A stretch of DNA of 64,000 bases, from positions 39,543,457-39,607,456 of the forward strand of contig CM035235.1 in assembly GCA_020226215.1 (NCBI GenBank), in the 5' to 3' direction. Under the pieces are notes generated by a model. That model was not told the DNA's origin and made no database searches. It worked only from the letters and a program-made list of their open reading frames with translations. Positions 1 to 10,038 of the stretch are shown piece by piece; the stretch's first letter is position 1, and the number at the start of each line of letters is the position of its first letter. Both the position numbers and the translations under genes were made by a program. Source of the stretch: Sindora glabra (lineage: Eukaryota > Streptophyta > Magnoliopsida > Fabales > Fabaceae).

Positions 1-484
1 AACTTCTCTGTTTAGATTACAAATTATTCGATTAAAAAATAATTACCATATTAATAATTATTGTAATAATTAATGAATACAATAGTTAATACATTTATTA
101 TTATGATAATATGAAATTTACAATTTTGCATATAAAAATTTATAGCTTGTTATTAAAAATAAAACAAAAACTTGCAAATTAAAAGCAATTCCCTAATATT
201 TATTAAGCTAACGATCTAGCATTTCCATTCAGACGCAATTTTCTATGAAAAAAAAAAGGAAAAAAGAAGGAAGAGGAAACAAACAAGAATTGTCAATTGA
301 ATATGAAACGGTTTTGACTTCAAGTCTAGTTTGTTTCCTTGATGACCTTCCAATTAGGATACCTGAAGAATAAATGATGCTCTAATATCAAATCATCATA
401 ATTAGTGAATATTAATTTTTTTAGCTAGAGCCACCCTTACTCAAGGGTAAGTGTCTTTCTTTAAAGATACTTACCCTATGTTTT
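1..484. other. AT-rich non-coding DNA with one short hairpin
   Basis: No coding signal in either strand. The one visible structure is an imperfect inverted repeat at about 445-476, whose arms begin GGGTAAGT and end ACTTACCC around a short A/T loop. It may be the edge of the foldback element that follows. Confidence 0.5.
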
Positions 485-905
485 AGATGCAGCAAAAGGA
501 AATATAGAAAGAAAATAGTAGAAGAAAAAATATGAAAAGAAAATATATAAAAAAGATATTTTTTTTTACTTGTTATTTGGATGTATAGAAAATAGGTTAT
601 AAGAAAATGATAAAAATATTAATTTTTTATCAAATGTAATTGAAAAATAAAAATAATTGATTAAATGACAAAATTATTCCTATTTTGAATTAACAAAATT
701 TTCAATAAACTTTATACAAGGGTAATTTTTTAATTATAAGATTTTTCAATTCTTTTTTTCACATACTTAATAAGAAAATATTTTGTTGATCCGTGAGGTA
801 CTTTTTTAATTTATTTTCTTTCCATATCAAGTTTTACATAATATCCAAATACTATAAAATTTATTTTCAAGTTTCTCTTCTTTTTACATTTTTTCTTTCC
901 ACCTT
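485..905. repeat. Probable foldback (MITE-like) element
   Basis: The left half is purine-rich (GAAAG/AAAGAAAAT blocks, then a TTTGGAT core near 577). The right half is the pyrimidine-rich counterpart (ATCCAAATA near 841, then CTTTCCA blocks to about 902). Reverse-complementing the right half gives the same order of blocks, so the segment would fold back on itself. This is seen by eye with many mismatches. No target-site duplication was established and the ends are approximate. An open frame on the minus strand inside it has low-complexity lysine-rich composition and is not regarded as a gene. Confidence 0.35.
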
Positions 906-2535
906 TTTTTTCATAATTCCAATAAAAAGTTACTATTACCAACGAGGCTCCGCCTAAATAGCTAGGAGAAGGAAAATGGGAAATAGCAAGAAAGGAATTT
1001 TTGTATTTACTCTCATGCTTATCAATTAGTAATATATCAATACCAACAAGATGCCACCGCCCTTCTAACATAATTAGTAAATATTATTAAGAAAACAAAG
1101 TAACAAAATTTGGACTAAAAGTCTTTTATTCCCACCAACACCCAATTCAGTCCAATGAATTGAACAAATCCGCTTTGTCTTTGTCAAGCCAAATTTCTTT
1201 TCTAAACCAAAATAATATACTTGTTTGTCATTTTTCATTAGTTGTATATCTAATTATCTAATTGTTTTATGGACATAAAAGATCCAAGAGGGAATTTATT
1301 TAAAGATGCCACATAATGATTAGGAAGTTGAAGCTAATTAAAAATGTCTAACATTTTAAATAAAAGTGAAAGTGACATTTGATCCAACGATGACGAAGCT
1401 CTCCCACTCAGTCGTTTACTTTTTTATTCACTTTCAAAGTTCTAAGTATTTATTGAAAAATTTTAATTTAAGTGATATATGATTTTTTTTTTAAAATTAT
1501 ATTTTTTAATATACCTAAACTTTGGAAGCTAATCTTTGCGTGTATTTATCTAACAACTTAATTATTTCTATTATTAAAAAATAATTTTAATTACTTGTGA
1601 GAATATTTTCATGTTAACACTTATTGCAGCTGCAACAGTATAAATATTATCGTTGTTGTAATCATATTACATCATATTTATAATCTTTTTTTAAAAATTA
1701 AAAAATAATTAAAAAATTAAAATTTTATAATTGCAACAACCCAATGTTATGTGCTATATTACAACCATAACACAGTTTACTAATTTACAAAATTTTTACG
1801 ATAAAATATAAGTCAAAATTTTTAATACTCTACTTACAAGCAGATCATATTTAATATAGTATAATATTAAATTAATAATTATTATATAATTTATTATATA
1901 TATCGCAACTTACATTTTTACATTTTTATTTCTAAGATAACCATAGTTACAAAATATATATCACAATAGTAACTGTAATAAAAGAAATTCTTAATTAGCA
2001 AATGGATATATAAATTGTATGTCTACTATTAATAAAAGTTAAGATAAATATAAAAAATTATAATAAATACAAGAGCTGTTTAATAATTAATTTTTTAATA
2101 ATTACTTCTTTGTATTTAATTGGACACATAAATTATATATATGTAGAATCTTTCTCGAAATATATAACTTTGCTCGTAAGAGAAAGTATTTGGAAGAATA
2201 AAATCAGAATTTTATGTATTTACGAAGGAAAGTAAATAAAAAGTGCATGATAAAATGTGAAAATAAATTTATTTCTGCCAAATTTGAATGGTTGGTTGGG
2301 TCCTAGAGAGAAATTTTATGATGAGTCATCAAAACGTAGTATGTGGATAAGGGCTTAATCTATTTAATCAAAATGGATAAGAATGTTCACCAAAAACAAT
2401 GGATAAGAATGAAAGTAAACTTGAGAAAGCCAAATTCGAAATTATGTTTGAACAAGAATATGATAAACATGATGGAGTATGATTACGACAATCCTTAAAG
2501 TATTCGGTCATGTTAGATTGCGTTTTTTTATAATC

Positions 2536-2540
<5 letters not shown>
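906..2540. other. AT-rich intergenic DNA, no feature seen
   Basis: No open frame with protein-like composition, no recognisable transposon terminus and no RNA gene. Base composition is about three-quarters A+T, with many short A and T runs. Confidence 0.5.

Positions 2541-2567
<27 letters not shown>
2541..2567. repeat. (TA)n microsatellite
   Basis: Uninterrupted TA dinucleotides over about 27 bases. The 150-codon minus-strand open frame that crosses it (IY repeat) is a product of this repeat, not a gene. Confidence 0.95.
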
Positions 2568-2574
<7 letters not shown>

Positions 2575-2929
2575 CCTTGGAATGTCAAACCCCGAATATA
2601 TATCAGGTGTCGATGCATCTAAAAGGCCAAATATTTTTTTTGCCTTTTTTTTGGTGAGAATTTTTTTTGCCATTTGATTATGCGGAAAATTAACTTTGTG
2701 TTTAACTCTAAATAAGCAGGACCCTTGAGCACGCTTGATGCGAGGCACGTTAACGAACATAAGAATATATACAAATTTAAATATGCCATAACTCATGAAT
2801 ACAATTAAAAATTTTAACAATTATGCAAGAGTTATGATTTTTCAATTTCCTTCCTTAAATTAAGAAACTTTATTTATTATTTTAAATGACTTTTAAAGTG
2901 ATAAAAATATCCATTTCTCTAATAAGAGT

Positions 2930-3158
2930 ATTCATTAACCTTAGTTAATGAGCATCATCCCACCTTAATATGAGAGTTACATAATTATAGTCATAATTAA
3001 TTAATAAATAAATGAATAATTTATTATATTTAATAGGTATAGGTACAATAATTAATACAATTTAATTAGAAAGTGATTGTAATAATTAATAAGATTTAAT
3101 CACAATCTTAATATGTAGTGATTGCAATAATTAATAAAATTTAACTGTAATAATGGCA
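2930..3158 (-). repeat. Copia 3' LTR, truncated
   Basis: Matches 6970-7202 block by block: a shared ACCTTAATA start, repeated AATAATTAATA units, and an end at GGCAATCTTACATG against GACAATCTTCCATG. Similarity fades to the left of about 2900, so this LTR copy is shorter than the right one. Immediately to its right, the minus strand reads as a purine-rich tract (ACATGTAAGATTG), in the place of a polypurine tract. Confidence 0.55.
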
Positions 3159-3499
3159 ATCTTACATGTGGTCATGAAGGTCATTGATTCTAAAATTTTG
3201 TAGTTGTTTACATGAAAACTTTTATAAATTTCAAAAGTAATGACCACACTATTAATTTTAATGACTAACTATACTTTTTTGAATTTCTTACAAATATAGA
3301 TCATGGTGGTTTTATATCTATCAAATGTATAATTCCTTCTTTGCATTACAATATGGTTTTCCATCTATAAAAGTCGTAATGAGGAAGAATATGAATCTCT
3401 CTATATATTATGTTCAAATGAACCATTTTCTTTTACGTTCAATTTGAACTTTTCTATAATATTCATATCATGTTCCAACTTTGATATCAATCCCACATA

Positions 3500-3860
3500 A
3501 TGTGTACTTGGATACAAAGGAATAAAACTAAGATGCATTCTTTACAAAATCAAACATTATTGGTCAATCTCATAGACAATACATGATAAATATAAATTGT
3601 AGGTGCTAATGCCTTAATCATGGGATCTGCCGCCATTAATTTTGAATTAATGTACTCAATAGATTTCTTCTCTCTAATCCTTCATGAACAATGAGATATT
3701 TTAACTTTATATACTTTGATTTACTTGGGCATCTTTTGTTCTTAGAGCAAAAATACAATAGTAAACTTGCCACAAAACACTTTAATGAATACTTCTCTCT
3801 AGGTAAATCTTTTAAGGATTAAGTTTGGCCTTATTCTAATCAATATTTCCTGTAAAATGT
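3500..3860 (-). pseudogene. Copia pol C-terminus (RNase H region) fossil
   Basis: Read on the minus strand, this stretch contains a segment SKYIKLKYLIVHEGLE, followed after a frame change by a remnant of ADPMIKALAPTIY. These correspond to the conserved plant copia end region in which a SKHIDIKY-type motif is followed by an IADPLTKGLPP-type motif. The order and spacing are right for the end of pol just before the 3' LTR. Stops and frameshifts interrupt it. No earlier pol domain (integrase, RT) could be read convincingly between here and 6120. What is known: in intact copia elements this is the RNase H domain of the polyprotein. Here it is only a fossil. Confidence 0.6.
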
Positions 3861-4211
3861 TTTCATTTTAAATACTCACCTCTATTGGATTGGGATTATT
3901 CTGTCAAGTAATATGACCAATTCTCAAATTTCATCATTATCCATGGAAGCCATTTCATCTCTCATAACTTCATCCATTTAATGGAATATTTGCTTCTTAT
4001 GACTTATGAAAATGTTATTAGATCATTTTCAATTTCATGTTTCTCTAAGTACATTATGTAATTATTTAAAATCACTAATTTTCTTAATCTTTCATATTGC
4101 CTTAATGATTTCGAGTAATCCACATTTTTTTGGTTATGTGTACTTTCTTTTATAAAAAGTATAGTAGTGTTCAAGTTTTTCTTATGGTATAATATTCCTA
4201 TATCTCTAAAT

Positions 4212-5259
4212 GGGTATTTGGTTCATGGAATGTTCTTTACATTTTTGAGAATATTTTATCACAATATTATATTTTTATATTTAGTTCAAAATTTTAAAAA
4301 ATTTATCTAAGAATATAATATTTTCAAGAATATTTTTAACCCAATTTTTCCTTTAAAATATTCCTATAATGGAAGGTAAGTATCTTAAATTCCGATAAAA
4401 TGAGAATATTAATATTAAAGTAAAAGGATAATTTTACTTCCATTTTTTTCATGCCCTAATCTATTTTGAAAATTTTTCATTTTCATTTTTTACTTTTTAA
4501 TTTATATTTCTCATTTTTAATTTTTTCATGATAATAAGCACGATTACACTAAATAAATAAAAAAACAAATAAATAATTTCTAAATTTCAATCCCATTAAT
4601 TTATCTACAATCTCATAGTAAATAAAAAAAGGATTCATAAAATAACTTTAATCTATTAAATTTTGATTTACATGATTACATTGATTAATATTGCATATTC
4701 ACATGTAATATATATTTTTAAAATTTTCTCATCAACATAAAAATTATAATTAAAATTTATAATTATTTTTTGTAATTTTTAATGCCTTAAAAAGTAAAAA
4801 AAATAAAAGTTTAAACATATGAGTCATGGGAAATTAATATGCTAATATCAGAGATGACTTTTAATTTGCTTATATAATTAATTACGTAAAAAAATTTGAT
4901 TTAAATTATTAAAAATTTTAATATTTTATATATTAAATAATTTATTAAGTTTAAATTGAATAAAATTTAAATTATTAATTTATTAGGTCTTCAGAACTCT
5001 TTATTCATATTTTTAATAAAATCTATAATTTATTATAATTTATAAAAAAATTAATAAGAGTATTTTTTTAAACGTAATAACATCCTCAAGATTACAAAGT
5101 GTGAACCAAATATGAGAATATAAGATATCTGAGAATTTGAAAAAAATATTTTTAGAAATATATATATTAAATCAAATTTAGGAATATTATATTTCAAGAA
5201 ATTACATAATTGGGAATTACATTCATGAGAATGTAAAATTTTATGAACCAAACACTTCT
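4212..5259. mobile_element. Terminal-inverted-repeat DNA element nested in the copia remnant
   Basis: The left end reads GGGTATTTGGTTCATGGAA and the right end, reverse-complemented, reads AGAAGTGTTTGGTTCATAAA. The similarity continues inward for some 35 bases (ACATTTTTGAGA against ACATTCTCATG). Both ends are flanked by TAAAT (4207-4211 and 5260-5264), a plausible target-site duplication. Length is about 1.05 kb with no transposase-like coding, so it is non-autonomous. The GTTTGGTTC terminus is common in plant hAT and PIF/Harbinger-related MITEs; the superfamily is not certain. It interrupts the copia interior and is therefore younger than it. Confidence 0.6.
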
Positions 5260-5659
5260 TAAATTTATAACTTTTGGGCCATTTTGGAAAACCAATAAAC
5301 TTAGTATGTATTAATTCAAAGACATAGATCCAAGTTCAAACATGTCAATGTAATTTTTTATTATTCTTTCTAATCACTAAAAATGGTTCCCACTCAATTG
5401 GGAAATGTTACATGAAATTATTTTAATAGTCACATTTTTTTTTAATTTGTATAATCAAACAACTCTACACCAAGCATTAAATATGACAAGTAATAAATTT
5501 AATCCAAAACTAATAATATTTATTCATTTTCAGCACTATCTTTATTTTTTTTACTTTTATATAAAAAAAACTTAAATTTCTATAATATAACTATAAAAAT
5601 AATTATATCTTTGGGTATGTAATTATTTTGATAGTCATAACTTTTATTATTTTCATAAA

Positions 5660-6080
5660 CAAACACTTCTATAATATTAAATGATTTCATCCACTTTGGT
5701 AAAAATCAAACCAGTCAATAAGTTCCAAAATATTGTACGAAAATTTCTTTAACTGACTTGCAACACTATTTTTATGAGATGCTAAATACCTTTGGCCATA
5801 TACCAACTCAAACTTATATGATCATTGAAAAAAAAATCTGTGTTTAAAATTATTTTTATTGTTACAATCTTTATAATTTATGCAATAAATTTTATAATTT
5901 TGATCACTTCGGTGAAAATCAAATCAACCAACAATATTACTATCATATTACATAAATAGTACTCTATGCAATGTATGAAATTACTTCTACAATTTATATA
6001 AAAATAAATTTTCATATTGTATATGATTTAAATCACTTTGATGAAATCAAATGAGACAATAGTAACCATAGTAGGGCATA
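5660..6080. repeat. Three imperfect repeats in the copia 5' internal region
   Basis: A block reading roughly TGATxxxxTTxGGTGAAAATCAAA, followed by a CA-rich stretch, recurs near 5685, 5898 and 6028. It lies between the primer-binding site and the rest of the element, in the position of a 5' untranslated or early gag region. Copies are diverged and boundaries are approximate. Confidence 0.4.
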
Positions 6081-6122
6081 ATTAAATTTTAATGGAATTA
6101 TGAATATAACTAAAACAACCTT

Positions 6123-6134
6123 GCTCTAATACCA
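6123..6134 (-). other. Primer-binding site (initiator tRNA-Met type)
   Basis: The minus strand reads TGGTATTAGAGC, against the standard plant LTR-retrotransposon site TGGTATCAGAGC (one C-to-T change). It is separated by six bases from the LTR terminus at 6141, which begins TG on the plus strand (CA on the element strand). It fixes the element's orientation as minus. Confidence 0.75.
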
Positions 6135-6140
6135 AATTAA

Positions 6141-7202
6141 TGTTAAAAAATTTAAGAAAATATACACATATTTGCAAAGAAGAACAAAGGTTAAAACAAA
6201 ATTAATACCTTAATCTTTGCTTTCCTTATTCTCTTTATTACTCTAATGCAACCTCCTTTCAAGTGTAGCTTATTTTCATATTGTGATATTGGTAGTCATG
6301 GTGAGTGGAGAAGGGACTAAAAGCCTTTTATATAAAGTTTTAAATAACTTAACTTATCAAGGAATCATAACTCTTTAACTTTCTTTATTAAATTAAAAAA
6401 AGTTCATTCCATTATTTGAAGGATCCATCAAATAGTAAAATTAAAGGTTATTTAATTCATATAAGAAATAATTTTTTTTATAGGAAATTGCACTTTCAAT
6501 GAAATAACTTACTATATGAATTTCTCGGGAAGTACTTAAAATTATTTGATTGAAATATAAGAAGTAACACTTCCTAAGAAGTAATTTTTTTATATTTTAT
6601 TTTATTCAATTTTGAATATTCTAAAAAGTATTAATAAAATAACTATTATATCCTCAATATTATTATAATACAAATTAATAAATTTTAATTATTATTAATT
6701 AAATTTAATAATAATAATTTTATCATTATATCCATAAATAACACAAGAAGCAAAACTTACTTAAGGGGGAGGTAGGTAAATGACTTTCTATATTTTGTGA
6801 GAAGTAAGATTTCTCAAGAAATTCTATTTTCTCTAATTTATTAAGTAATGGCTAACTAAACAATTTATCTCTTTCCTATTTCTCAAGAAATAAAAACTTC
6901 TCATGTTATTTAGACGAACCAAACAATCTCTTACTCATTTCTTCTATGAGAATAATATATAAAGTATCAATTAAGCTTGGTTAGCATCAATCCACCTTAA
7001 TACATGAGTTACATAATTATAGTTATGATTAGTTAAAAAAATAAATAAATAATTTAATATATTTAATAATTAGTAATTATAATAATTAATAGAATTTAAC
7101 CATAATTTAAAAGATAGTGATTATAATAATTAATAAGATTTAATCACAATCTTAATAGGTACTTGTTACAATAATTATTAGAATTTAGTTACAATAATGA
7201 CA
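6141..7202 (-). repeat. Copia 5' LTR (contains a nested insertion)
   Basis: It begins at TGTTAAAAAATT beside the primer-binding site and probably ends at AATGACA. The right third matches the LTR copy at 2930-3158. The middle is occupied by a foldback element (about 6446-6927), so the original LTR was roughly 580 bp. Similarity to the other copy runs some 35 bases beyond 7202, so the true end could be near 7238 or a second tandem unit could be present. Confidence 0.5.
6446..6927. mobile_element. Possible TIR element inside the copia LTR
   Basis: The left end reads GGTTATTTAATTCATATAAGA; the right end, reverse-complemented, reads GATTGTTTGGTTCGTCTAA, so the two ends are imperfect inverted repeats. 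The body carries alternating AAGAAGTAA and TTCTCAAGAAGT blocks. Related blocks occur at 54.85-55.2 kb and near 62.55 kb, which supports a dispersed family. No target duplication was established. Confidence 0.4.
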
Positions 7203-9007
7203 ATCTTCCATGTGATCATGGCCACTAATTCTAAGGCATTCCAATCTCATCCACTTTTATTTTTCAAGGTCTCATAATTCACTTTTGATAATGGTTAAAG
7301 TGGCAATCCACTTAATATCCACACATAAATTTTTGGGCAACTTCAGAATTCTTTTGAAACAAATTTGGTGCATAAACTATATATGTGGAGTAAATAACAT
7401 TTGGAGATATGCTTCATTTTGTTAGATAAAAAGAAATTAGTTTTATAAAATCCTTTGTACTGAAAAACTTGCTATATAGAGTTAGGGCCCTCAATTTTTT
7501 CACTTGAGATTTTTAAATAGGCGATGCCATCAAATATTTTTATAACACACAAATAAAGAAGACGTATAGATACAAAATACTAACGCCATAGGTCATTTAC
7601 ACAAACTTATTAGATTACGTATTAAGTATGTGTTTTTTCAAGGGGACATGCGTTTATAGGCTCGTAGTTACTGTTAAAGTTGAGTATATTGTAACTTATA
7701 GCGAGAGACGGAGAGGGAATTAAAAAATATTGGGCAAACTTTTACGTACACATAAATTATTATTGTTATTAACAAATACTATTAAATAAATAATTATAGT
7801 ATTTTTATTTTATTTTATTTTATTTTATTTTATTTAAAATTTTTACGTTCTAATAAGTTAAACATTTTAAATTAAAAAATTACTACTGTATTACTAAATG
7901 AGATTGGTTTAAATAATTAGATGCAGAAAGGTTAAAACAGAAATCTCATATTCAAAATGAAATCAATGATTTTTTTCGTGCTCCGTGAAGATAACTTTGT
8001 TAATTTTTTTTCTATTAAAAGATAACTGTAAAATAAAATGTACGAAAGATAAATCGTTAATATTTTAGTGAAAATTTAGAGTATTTTACATAAAATTGCA
8101 AAGTATATTTACTTATAATTTAGAAAATGAGAGTAATTATAATTCAAAATACATATATAATATATAAAAATTTTAATTTTTTATATATTTAATTCAAAAT
8201 TCGTACATGGCAAGACTATTAACTATAATTTTCATATTATCAGTAATACAATATAAATAAATGTGATCATAAAATTATTTTTATAAGCTAATAATTATTA
8301 AAAAAATTTCCTTGTAATTCAATTTGATGATTATTTTAAAGAAAAATAAACATGAAAGAATAAGCATAATATAAGTCATATTAACATTTAAAGAAAGAAA
8401 ATTTGATTTTAATTTTTATTTGAAATGGCCAATATTAAAATTTAGGAAGATAAACTATATAACCTATGTATAAATGTATAATAAAACCTTGTGGCGTAAG
8501 GGAATCATAAATAGTTTTGCCCTTGGTGAGAAATACCCCAGCACTTGGAAAGGGTAACAATTCCTAGTTGTCCATACTTCCTCTTTTATTTTTTTTTTAA
8601 ACCATTGGATAATGGATTTGTAGTAATGAACTTGAATAATATCCTACAAATCCAAAATTTTAAAAGTCACAATTTTTGACATAAGATGAGTTACATAGAT
8701 TCGAATTACTAACAAATTAATGACAAAAATAAAATTTATGTCAAGTTTAGGTCAACCTAACATACTCGTGTAATCTACAAAAATATATATAATTTTATAT
8801 ATTTTACATCTCAATATTTATATGTTATATGATAATGTATGAATTATAATACATAATATGTATTATTTTAATAAAAAATATATATTCTATGTGAAATAAA
8901 AGGTTTATTAATATTATTTTAATAAATAAATTTTAAATACCTAAATATGATAAAAAGGTTAAATTCATATTTCAATGAAAATGGCAATAAAATTTTAATA
9001 AAGATTA
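7203..9007. other. AT-rich intergenic DNA
   Basis: No gene. The first 40 bases resemble the inner junction of the left copia LTR. A pentanucleotide microsatellite lies at 7801-7835. Nothing else is recognisable. Confidence 0.45.
7801..7835. repeat. (TTTTA)n microsatellite
   Basis: About six to seven consecutive ATTTT units. Confidence 0.9.
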
Positions 9008-9250
9008 AAGACACTCAAGTTAGGAAGAAAATAGAAGGGAGAGAAAGGAAATTTATTAAATTTGAATTGGAAAGAAATTAGAAAAAAAAAATTGAAGTTT
9101 GAAATAACTAGAAGTTTATAGCCACATATTTTACCTTTAAATTTCCTCTCCTTCCTCTTTTCTCTTTGTCTAAATAAGAAAAAATATTAAATTTTAAAAA
9201 TTTCTTTTTTCTCGATTTTCTTTCTTCCCATCCAAACATTGCCTTAATGA
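9008..9250. repeat. Foldback (hairpin) element, MITE-like
   Basis: The purine-rich left arm (GGGAGAGAAAGGAAATTT near 9038) is complementary to the right arm (AAATTTCCTCTCCTTCC near 9139). An outer pair (AGGAAGAAAATAGA against TTTTCTTTCTTCCCATCC) extends the fold to about 9235. The end sequence CCATCCAAACA is typical of plant MITE termini. No target-site duplication was confirmed. Confidence 0.5.
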
Positions 9251-10033
9251 ATTATGATAAGCAATTAAATTTGATAAGTGGAATTAGAATATAAATTTTT
9301 GTTAATTAAAATTATTAAATAAATTAGATAGGTTAACATATCTTAACACAATTAATAAACGAGCTAGTCTGACTTGATCCAATATTATCCAAGTCAAGTT
9401 AGGTTGAAATTATTACTGGGATCTTTGACATGACATAAACCCAACATATGAACTAAAATTATTGCATCTACTAAATTCAAACCTCTTCATCATACTAAAT
9501 GAATAAAAAATGGAATCTTCTGAATACAAATCACAAATTGTTGTTAAATTAAGATAATGAAACAAATTTATAAGTCTCAATTCAATGGATATAGGAAATT
9601 TAGAATTCAATTTTAGATCTCATTTATTGTACTTATAGTATTTTTGTTATTGTAATTAATATATAAAAAATATTATTTTTCTTCACCTTTTCATCCATTT
9701 TTTTTAATTTCTACATCTAATAATTGTCCAATCAAAAGTCATATCAAACACTAGATATGGTAAAGAATATTAATATATAAATATTCTAATATTTTTAATA
9801 TACATATATATTAAAAACCAAAATCATAAAGATTTGATCATGGTTAAACATTATGATTGTATTTGTATTAAAGCAAAAGTTAAGAAAGGTATAGAAACCA
9901 TAGTCATAATAAGTTAGTAAAGCTATTCCTAAAAGGGTCGCTTGGTGGTAGGAACTAGTGAGGTGCATTTAGAAGTTTAGATTTTACTTTAACAATTGTT
10001 TAGAAATATGCTTAGATTTCTTAATTCAAATAA
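9251..10033. other. AT-rich intergenic DNA, no feature seen
   Basis: No protein-like open frame and no recognisable terminus. A 65-codon minus-strand open frame at 9413-9610 has no recognisable motif. Confidence 0.45.
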
Positions 10034-10038
10034 GAATA

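Larger units (their letters stand above)
2930..7202 (-). mobile_element. Degenerate antisense Ty1/copia-type retrotransposon
   Basis: Three signs agree on a minus-strand copia element. (1) Two LTR-like segments in direct orientation, about 2930-3158 and 6141-7202, share blocks of the same order. (2) A minus-strand primer-binding site, TGGTATTAGAGC, lies at 6123-6134 directly inside the right LTR; it is one base off the standard plant initiator-tRNA-Met site. (3) A translated fossil of the C-terminal copia pol/RNase H region lies at about 3500-3860 on the minus strand, in the expected position next to the 3' LTR. The interior is short and interrupted by a TIR element at 4212-5259, so the element is deleted and non-functional. 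The LTR-adjacent sequence on the outer right side (7203-7240) also resembles the inner left junction, so a second, tandem copy is possible. Confidence 0.65.

Noticed and set aside
811..1071. 86-codon minus-strand open frame
   Set aside because: Half of it is lysine-rich low-complexity sequence from the foldback element's purine/pyrimidine arms.
2368..2820. 150-codon minus-strand open frame, among the longest in the window
   Set aside because: It crosses a TA microsatellite (IYIYIY) and has no recognisable domain or gene-like composition.
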